The notes under the pieces: generated by a model
What the model saw: the letters and a program-made list of their open reading frames with translations, nothing else
Database searches by the model: none
Told to the model about the DNA's origin: nothing
Source of the DNA: an uncultured Collinsella sp.
GTDB lineage: Bacteria > Actinomycetota > Coriobacteriia > Coriobacteriales > Coriobacteriaceae
Assembly: GCA_900540845.1 (NCBI GenBank)
Contig: UQHS01000010.1
Location: forward strand, 1 to 64,000
Direction: 5' to 3'
Length of the DNA: 64,000 bases
Made by a program: the position numbers and the translations under genes
Shown: positions 58,620 through 64,000 of the stretch, piece after piece
Layout of the letters: every line of letters begins with the position of its first letter
How positions within the stretch are numbered: the stretch's first letter is position 1

Positions 58620-59558
58620 ATGAGCTTCCGCGACAACCTCCTATACCTGCGCGATGCCCGCAACATGACTCAGGAGCATCTCGCCATGCTGCTCGGGGTG
58701 ACTCGCCAGGCGGTAAGCAAATGGGAAGCGGGCGCCTCCACCCCCGACATGGATAAGCTCGTGCGCTTGTGCGAGATCTTCGAGGTGGACCTCGACGAGT
58801 TGATTCGCGGTGACGTGACGGGCAAGCCCGCCGACCGTGCCCTTGCCATTCCCGCCAACGTCCCGATGACCGATGTATGTGGATATGATCCGCACATGAG
58901 GGTCCGCGCGCTATTCTTAGCGGGCGCGGCGGCGTTCACGGTGTTTGGTGTGGGAAGCGTTGCGATGCTCATGCGCGACGGCATCGGATTGCTGAGCTTC
59001 GGCGGCGGGTGGGGGCCGGTCCTCAACCCGTATCCGTTCTATTACCTGTTCACGGGAGCCGCGGGCGCGATTGCGTGCCTCGCAGTGGCGCATATCAGGC
59101 ATGTCGCCTTTTCGCGTGCCCACCCGTTCGTGAGCAATTTCTACACCAACGATGACCACGAGCGCGCCCGTCGTCTGAACGCCTTTTCGCGCGTCGCCGC
59201 TTGTGCGCTCGTGGGCCTGGGCATCGTGATCGCGGTTATCCAGAGCACGTCTTTGCAGCATGTCTCGGGAGGCTTGAGCTCTCTGGTGGTGTGCTTTGCC
59301 GCGGCGGCGCTCGTCGCGATGTACGGGCATCTCATGGCGGGCCGCATCGATGTCGAGTCGTATAACGACCGCGCCGGGTCTCATGACGCAGGGCACGACA
59401 TTCGCGTTCGATTTGTCCTGTTGGTGGCGGTGGTGACGGTCGTCGCGGCGGTCGGAAGCCTGTTTTTCGCCTTGTCCGCATGGAGCCAGATTCTCATTTG
59501 GGGCGGCGTCGCCATCGCGGTTGGTTGGGCGTTCTTCACGGTGTTCCGCGAGGCGTGA
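58620..59558 (+). CDS. XRE-family regulator with membrane domain
   Basis: The 312-aa protein has an N-terminal HTH (NLLYLRDARNMTQEHLAMLL, then GVTRQAVSKWEAGASTPDMD, about 6-50), a short linker and five hydrophobic helices (for example FLAGAAAFTVFGVGSVAML, VAACALVGLGIVIAVIQS, VLLVAVVTVVAAVGSLFFAL). Such one-component membrane regulators occur next to transporter genes in Gram-positive bacteria and may sense membrane state. GAAAGGA precedes the ATG. It is divergent from the ABC exporter, which may be its target. Confidence 0.87.
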   Translation: MSFRDNLLYLRDARNMTQEHLAMLLGVTRQAVSKWEAGASTPDMDKLVRLCEIFEVDLDELIRGDVTGKPADRALAIPANVPMTDVCGYDPHMRVRALFLAGAAAFTVFGVGSVAMLMRDGIGLLSFGGGWGPVLNPYPFYYLFTGAAGAIACLAVAHIRHVAFSRAHPFVSNFYTNDDHERARRLNAFSRVAACALVGLGIVIAVIQSTSLQHVSGGLSSLVVCFAAAALVAMYGHLMAGRIDVESYNDRAGSHDAGHDIRVRFVLLVAVVTVVAAVGSLFFALSAWSQILIWGGVAIAVGWAFFTVFREA

Positions 59559-59605
59559 GGTAAGTTGCCGCCGTGCGGTGAGGTACGGTTGGGATGGGCG
59601 CATTT

Positions 59606-59642
59606 CGAGGGCGGGGCGCGGGAGGCGGGCGCCCCGCCCTCG
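59606..59642. terminator. Strong GC hairpin after the XRE gene
   Basis: A perfect 14-bp stem CGAGGGCGGGGCGC (59606-59619) with its complement (59629-59642). It has no T-tract, but its position suits termination of the XRE transcript. Confidence 0.6.
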
Positions 59643-59713
59643 CCTGTGTTGCGAGGTGCTCGAACTGGGTATCATCCGTATCGTTGTCGAATCACGGAAG
59701 GATTGATCACTCG

Positions 59714-61696
59714 ATGAACCACGATGAGATTTTGGACATGCTGAGGCGTGCCGGCGTGGAGGTGCCGGGCGACGAAGAGCCCATCGATGTCGAAGTCGAG
59801 GTGGAGGACGTCCCATCCGATTCGCCGCACGCCGCCGCCGATGCGTCGGGCGATTCCCCGCAATCTGCCCGTGCGCGCAAAAAGGCCGCCCGCGCAAAAG
59901 CCAAGGCCAAGGGCGCAAAGGGCTCTGGCCGCGGTCGCGCTTCGATTCCCGTGCCCCCGTTCATGGAGCGTCTTGCGCAGTGGAGCCGCACCGCGCTCAT
60001 CGTCATGCTGGTGGTTTTGGCCGTGGCTGCCCTCGTCGCCTATTGGTGGTTCCACCCTGCGCTCAACATCCACAGCCCCCGCGTGTGGAACTGGGTCATC
60101 CTCATCTCCATCGTGAGCTTCGTCGCCCTCAAGGTGTTTGGGCTTCGTTTTGAGCGCCGCACGGCGCTGTTCAATCGCCTCGCCTTGGTGCCCGTCGCGG
60201 TGATCGTCGCGTTCTTCGTCGGCCTCATCATGGGCGAGCCTTTCATCCCCGGCAACGCAGAGCGCTACGCCACAGTCCTCAAGACCACCGAGGGCAACTT
60301 CGTGGAGGATATCGATGAGGTCGACTATTCGGACGTCCCGGTGATCGACCGCGCCTCCGCGCAGCTGCTCGGCTCGCGCGCCATGGGCTCCATCCCCGAG
60401 TTCGTGAGCCAGTTCGAGATCAGCCCCGCGTACAGCCAGATCAACTATCAGGGGCGCCCGGTTCGCGTGAGCCCGCTCACCTATGCCGACCTGTTCAAGT
60501 GGCTGAGCCATCGCTCCGAGGGCATCCCGGCGTACGTGCTGGTCGACATGGTGACGCAGGAGGCCGAGGTCGTGCGTCTCGAGAGCCCCATCCGCTATTC
60601 CGAGAGCGAGCCGCTCGCGCGCAATATCGACCGCTACGTGCAGCTGAAGTACCCTACGTACATGTTCGACCAGAAATCCTTCGAGCTCGATGAGCAGGGC
60701 ACGCCCTGGTGGGTGTTCCCCGTGCAAAAGCGTACCATCGGTCTGTTCCAGGGAACCACGATCCAGCGCGTGGTGCTTGTGAACGCCTGCACGGGCGAGA
60801 CCGCGGATTACGCCATCGAAGACTGCCCCACATGGGTGGACCGCGCCTACCCGAGCGACTTGATCATCCAGCAGTACAACTGGAGCGGCGCCTACAAAGG
60901 CGGCTGGCTCAACTCCTGGCTCGGCCAGCAGGGGGTTGTGCGCACCACGCGCGGCACCGACGGTGAGCTCGGGTACAACTACCTCGCGCAGGGCGATGAC
61001 ATCTACCTCTACACCGGTGTGAGCTCCGTGACCGCCGACAGCTCCAACGTCGGATTCATCCTGGTCAACCAGCGCACGGGGGAGTCGCATTACTATCCGG
61101 TCGCCGGCGCCACCGAGGATTCGGCCCAGGCGAGTGCCGAGGGCCAGGTCCAAAACCTCAAGTACGAGGCGACCTATCCGCTGCTGCTCAACGTGGCGGG
61201 CCAGCCCACCTATTTCATGGCGCTGAAAGACAACGCCGGCCTCGTGAAGATGTACGCGATGATCAATGTCGAGCACTACCAGAGCGTGGCGACCGGGTCC
61301 ACGGTGGCGGCGACGCAGGAGAGCTATCTGCAGATGCTCGCATCGTCGGGCGCTCTGTCTGAGGAGGAGGCCGCGGCGAGTGGGGCCGAGGTCGAGGTGA
61401 CCGGCACGATCGCCTCCATGGCGCAGGCGGTCATCGACGGCAACTCTCACTTCTACCTGACGCTTGAGGGGGACGACGCCATCTACGACGTGGCCCTCCC
61501 CGGGCTGGTCGAGATCGTGCGCTATGGTGTCGGCAGCGACGTCACCCTCTCGTACGCCAAGGACGCCGGGGCGTCCGACGAGGCCGAGGGCGCGTCGGGG
61601 GCGCTGCGGAGAGTGACGGCGCTCGGCGGGCATCGCGCTGCGGCGGAGCAGGCCGACACGCAAGATGCGGTTGTTGCCGAGGCGGAGACGGAGTAG
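59714..61696 (+). CDS. Large membrane-anchored extracytoplasmic protein, 660 aa
   Basis: I do not recognise a named family. The first 85 residues are charged (Ala/Lys/Arg-rich ARARKKAARAKAKAKGAKG). Three hydrophobic helices follow (TALIVMLVVLAVAALVAYWW, WNWVILISIVSFVALKVFG, LALVPVAVIVAFFVGLIMG). The remaining 440 residues should be outside the cell. This part has few Cys, several beta-like repeats and a Glu/Ala-rich end. The start at 59714 follows AAGGA at a slightly long distance (12 bp). The stop lies within a 24-bp tandem repeat. Confidence 0.78.
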   Translation: MNHDEILDMLRRAGVEVPGDEEPIDVEVEVEDVPSDSPHAAADASGDSPQSARARKKAARAKAKAKGAKGSGRGRASIPVPPFMERLAQWSRTALIVMLVVLAVAALVAYWWFHPALNIHSPRVWNWVILISIVSFVALKVFGLRFERRTALFNRLALVPVAVIVAFFVGLIMGEPFIPGNAERYATVLKTTEGNFVEDIDEVDYSDVPVIDRASAQLLGSRAMGSIPEFVSQFEISPAYSQINYQGRPVRVSPLTYADLFKWLSHRSEGIPAYVLVDMVTQEAEVVRLESPIRYSESEPLARNIDRYVQLKYPTYMFDQKSFELDEQGTPWWVFPVQKRTIGLFQGTTIQRVVLVNACTGETADYAIEDCPTWVDRAYPSDLIIQQYNWSGAYKGGWLNSWLGQQGVVRTTRGTDGELGYNYLAQGDDIYLYTGVSSVTADSSNVGFILVNQRTGESHYYPVAGATEDSAQASAEGQVQNLKYEATYPLLLNVAGQPTYFMALKDNAGLVKMYAMINVEHYQSVATGSTVAATQESYLQMLASSGALSEEEAAASGAEVEVTGTIASMAQAVIDGNSHFYLTLEGDDAIYDVALPGLVEIVRYGVGSDVTLSYAKDAGASDEAEGASGALRRVTALGGHRAAAEQADTQDAVVAEAETE

Positions 61697-61744
61697 CCGC
61701 CAGAGGTAGAGGCGGAGCGACCGCCAGAGGTAGAGGCGGAGTAG
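61697..61744 (+). repeat. Two tandem 24-bp repeats directly after a stop codon
   Basis: CCGCCAGAGGTAGAGGCGGAG plus a final triplet (CGA in the first, TAG in the second) is repeated at 61697-61720 and 61721-61744. The units continue the reading frame of the preceding gene (PPEVEAE, R, PPEVEAE, stop). Confidence 0.8.
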
Positions 61745-61782
61745 TCGCCATCGACATACATCCTGGTGCATGAACCGATACC

Positions 61783-61820
61783 ATACGGGCTGTGGAATGC
61801 ATAACCATAGCCCGTATTTT
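61783..61820 (+). terminator. Intrinsic terminator of the large surface protein gene
   Basis: ATACGGGCT (61783-61791) pairs with AGCCCGTAT (61809-61817), followed by TTTT. Confidence 0.85.
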
Positions 61821-61858
61821 CGTATCTATGCACAAAACAGAAACATAGGAGAAATATT

Positions 61859-61885
61859 CTGCATTAAACGATATTAATATTGCAG
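61859..61885 (+). promoter_or_regulatory. A+T-rich dyad upstream of the amino-acid ABC operon
   Basis: CTGCATTAA and TTAATATTGCAG form an imperfect dyad in a very A+T-rich stretch about 70-95 bp before the binding-protein gene. A -10-like TATACT follows at 61893-61898. The dyad resembles operators of amino-acid regulators such as ArgR only loosely. Confidence 0.4.
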
Positions 61886-61953
61886 ATTCGCGTATACTGC
61901 CTTCCCAAGCAAACGCTTGCTACACCGATTGCACCCAAGGGAAGGGGAAACCC

Positions 61954-62781
61954 ATGAAGATGAACAAGTTCGGCGCCTTTGCCGCCACGGTCGCGATGAC
62001 GGGCGCGCTGGCGCTCACCGGTTGCGGCGCGGACGCTCCTGCCGCGGGCTCCGACAGCGCCGCCCCTGCCGCGGACGCACCGTACACCCTCGTCAATGAG
62101 GGGAAGCTAACCATCGGCACGTCCGCCGAGTACGAGCCGTTCGAGTACATGGAGGACGGCGAGTACAAGGGCTTCGACCTCGAGCTCGCCGCCGCTATCG
62201 CCGACGACCTGGGCCTTGAGCTGGAGATCGAGAACGTCGACTTCGACACCATCATCCCCGGCATCGCCTCGGGCACGAAGTTCGACGCGGGCTTCGCCGC
62301 CATCACCGCGACGCCCGAGCGTGAGGAAGAGGTCGATTTTACCGATTCGTACTACATGGACGACCAGGCCATCGTCACGATGACCGACAACGCGGACATC
62401 ACGGGTGACAACTACGCCGAGGCCCTGAACGTCGAGGGCGTTAAGATCGCCGTCCAGTCTGGATCCACCGCCGAGGCCTTCGCCAAGGAGAACTTCCCCA
62501 AGGCAACCCTCGTTCCGTTCAAGAACGCGACCGACTGCTTTGCGGCCGTCCAGTCCGACCAGGCCGTGGCGCTCGTGACCAACCGCTCCGTCGCCGCCCA
62601 GCTTGTGGCGACCTCCTTCAGCAACGAGCAGATCATCAAGCAGATCTCCACGGGCGAGGAGTACTCCATCGCGGTGAATAAGGACAACGCCGCGCTCACG
62701 GACGCCATCAACGAGTCGATCGCCAAGCTCACCGCCGACGGCACCGTCGACGAGCTTATGGAGAAGTACAACATCAAGTAA
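61954..62781 (+). CDS. Amino-acid ABC transporter substrate-binding lipoprotein
   Basis: The 275-aa protein has a lipoprotein signal (GAFAATVAMTGALALTGCG, Cys about 24), an Ala/Asp-rich spacer and a family 3 solute-binding domain. KLTIGTSAEYEPFEY opens the fold, followed by GFDLELAAAIADDLGLEL and SGSTAEAFAKENFP at the hinge. These match binding proteins for polar amino acids (Glu, Gln, Arg, His types). The exact ligand cannot be told. AAGGGGAAAC precedes the ATG. The permease gene follows after a stem-loop. Confidence 0.93.
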   Translation: MKMNKFGAFAATVAMTGALALTGCGADAPAAGSDSAAPAADAPYTLVNEGKLTIGTSAEYEPFEYMEDGEYKGFDLELAAAIADDLGLELEIENVDFDTIIPGIASGTKFDAGFAAITATPEREEEVDFTDSYYMDDQAIVTMTDNADITGDNYAEALNVEGVKIAVQSGSTAEAFAKENFPKATLVPFKNATDCFAAVQSDQAVALVTNRSVAAQLVATSFSNEQIIKQISTGEEYSIAVNKDNAALTDAINESIAKLTADGTVDELMEKYNIK

Positions 62782-62801
62782 CGCACATCGCCGTTCAACG
62801 T

Positions 62802-62831
62802 GAGCCCTTCCCGTGCAGGCGGGGAGGGCTC
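62802..62831 (+). promoter_or_regulatory. Intercistronic stem-loop between binding protein and permease
   Basis: GAGCCCTTCCCG (62802-62813) pairs with CGGGGAGGGCTC (62820-62831) with one T-G pair and a 6-nt loop. Such structures often protect the 3' end of the binding-protein message so that it is made in excess of the permease. Confidence 0.6.
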
Positions 62832-62914
62832 AACTGGTATCTGGAGATGCCCGCTCCGGGCGCGTGCGCTGCAGGCGCGTGCGCGAAGAGCGCGGGCCGA
62901 GGAAGGGAAACACC

Positions 62915-64000
62915 ATGGAGAACACCGCACAACACTGTGCGTCGGCGGGGCAATTGGCTCGGGGTCGCGTTGCGCCACGCCGCATGCGGTTCATGGCGCT
63001 GTGCTGCGTGCTGCTCGCGGCGCTGCTCACGGTAGGCACGGCGCCGCGGGCCGCCCAGGCGCTCGAGGTGGAAAAGCTGACGTGCCGCCCCAACGCGGAC
63101 TCCGGCAGCGACGTGCTGGGCGGCGTCGAGACGCGCATCACCTGGGAGGTCCAGGCGGCCGCCGATGAGTCGATCGCCGGCCTTGCCCTCACCGTGCCCG
63201 AGGGCACGACGTTTTCTACCGAGGACTTGCGCGTGACGATGCTCTCGGGTGAGGACCTCATGGAGCGTGAGTTCATCGAGCCCGCGGTTGAGGTGGACGG
63301 CGAGACGCTCGCGCTAGAGTTTGCCGAGCCGGCGCCGACGGGGCGGTTCTTCCGCGTCGAGCTCTACGGCGTCGTGTTCCCCGCCGCAGGTGGCGAGATG
63401 CAGTGCGAGGGCGCCTGCACCCTGGCGGATGGAACCGAGCTCGTCGTCGAGGGCATCCCCGTGGTCCAGGTCAAAGGCGTGACGCCGTTCGACCAGTTCA
63501 AGATGTTTCTTGAGGAGCAGCCCTGGGTCGAGGCGTGGAACTCCAATACGTTTTTGCGCCTCTTCTTCAACCCCGTGCTCATCGTGAGCAGTCTGCCCAT
63601 CATCTTCGGCGGCTTTTTGATGTCGGTCGCCATCGTGATCGCGGCGTTCCCCCTGGCCATTCCATGCGGTTTCCTGCTTGCGCTCATGCGCATCGCCAAG
63701 TCGCGCATCCTGCGCGCCGTCGCGGGCGTCTACGTGAACCTCATCCGCGGCACGCCGGCGTTCCTGCAGATCTACATCGCCTTTTTTGGCCTGCCGCTCG
63801 CCGGCGTCAACATCGACAACTACACGCTCGGCGTTATCGTGATGGCGATGAACTCCGCGGCCTACCTGTGCGAGATTTTCCGCGCAGGCATTCAGTCCAT
63901 CCCTGCGGGGCAAACCGAGGCGGCGCGGTCGCTGGGGATGAGCGCGTCCCAAACCATGGTCTCCATCATCATCCCCCAGACGTTCAGAAACGTGATCCCC
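62915..64000 (+). CDS. Amino-acid ABC transporter permease with secreted N-terminal domain (partial)
   Basis: The frame is open from the ATG at 62915 (GGAAGGG upstream) to the right edge, 362 codons. Residues 26-49 form a signal-like helix (FMALCCVLLAALLTVGTAPRA). Residues 50-195 look like an extracytoplasmic, beta-rich domain with three Cys. A HisM/GlnP-type permease domain then starts near residue 220: FLMSVAIVIAAFPLAIPCGFLLALM, VNLIRGTPAFLQIY, and the coupling loop IPAGQTEAARSLGMSASQTM. Standard permeases of this class are about 220-250 aa and lack the N-terminal domain. The last part is outside the window. Confidence 0.88.
   Translation, partial: MENTAQHCASAGQLARGRVAPRRMRFMALCCVLLAALLTVGTAPRAAQALEVEKLTCRPNADSGSDVLGGVETRITWEVQAAADESIAGLALTVPEGTTFSTEDLRVTMLSGEDLMEREFIEPAVEVDGETLALEFAEPAPTGRFFRVELYGVVFPAAGGEMQCEGACTLADGTELVVEGIPVVQVKGVTPFDQFKMFLEEQPWVEAWNSNTFLRLFFNPVLIVSSLPIIFGGFLMSVAIVIAAFPLAIPCGFLLALMRIAKSRILRAVAGVYVNLIRGTPAFLQIYIAFFGLPLAGVNIDNYTLGVIVMAMNSAAYLCEIFRAGIQSIPAGQTEAARSLGMSASQTMVSIIIPQTFRNVIP

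Noticed and set aside
59672..61771. Open frame of 699 codons antisense to the large surface protein
   Set aside because: Shadow frame of a strongly biased gene; Arg/His/Leu-rich product without domain features.

Overview
The window is a 64 kb piece of a G+C-rich bacterial chromosome. The gene mix fits the class Coriobacteriia (Actinomycetota), and I infer a Collinsella-like gut organism: tandem DegV proteins, mannose-family PTS with Amadori-sugar deglycases, an ECF transporter with fused ATPases, EttA, TcdA, M18 aminopeptidase and a PerR/Fur regulator. No rRNA, tRNA or CRISPR array was seen.

Layout. 1-4842: the Arg/Gly-rich tail of a probable RNA helicase, an unknown protein, two tandem DegV paralogues and pgi. 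4887-9212: an accessory patch on the minus strand. An intact IS3-family element with a 3-bp target duplication sits in the 3' end of a VirD4/TraG-like ATPase gene, which follows a ClpP-like protease and an unknown protein in one operon. 9642-20599: a sugar region with a HAD phosphatase, a GntR regulator, a four-subunit mannose-type PTS (IIA, IIB, a long structured RNA gap, IIC, IID), a double-SIS protein, a second HAD phosphatase, two more GntR regulators and two FrlB/FraB-like deglycases. I infer that it imports and degrades glycated amino compounds (Amadori products).

20674-36797: housekeeping and envelope genes, including TatD, TcdA, EttA, two low-complexity proteins, a GT2 glycosyltransferase, M18 aminopeptidase, a secreted coiled-coil wall hydrolase facing a DUF4430 surface protein across a repeat-rich spacer, two GtrA proteins, a YhcH-family protein, a barrel protein and an RNA m5C methyltransferase. 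36892-40335: an ECF transporter (EcfT, fused EcfAA', S component) preceded by a leader peptide with three consecutive Trp codons and an intrinsic terminator. This is a classical attenuator and points to tryptophan as the substrate. 40388-49833: a large palindrome, a diacylglycerol-kinase-like protein, RNase D, HAD phosphatase, PerR/Fur, acylphosphatase, two Gfo/Idh oxidoreductases, RNase HI, a pentapeptide-repeat protein, a lipoprotein and endonuclease IV.

49834-58334: a repeat-rich spacer, a frameshifted ECF sigma factor, an ABC-2 permease, then on the minus strand an ABC exporter, response regulator, ABC ATPase, a 54-residue membrane protein, permease and histidine kinase. This resembles a peptide-antibiotic sensing and resistance module. 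58620-64000: an XRE membrane regulator, a large surface-anchored protein, and an amino-acid ABC transporter whose permease carries an unusual secreted N-terminal domain and runs off the window.

Two families of dispersed palindromes (57 nt and about 70 nt) each have two copies in the window. One copy of the first lies inside the coding sequence of the TatD protein.
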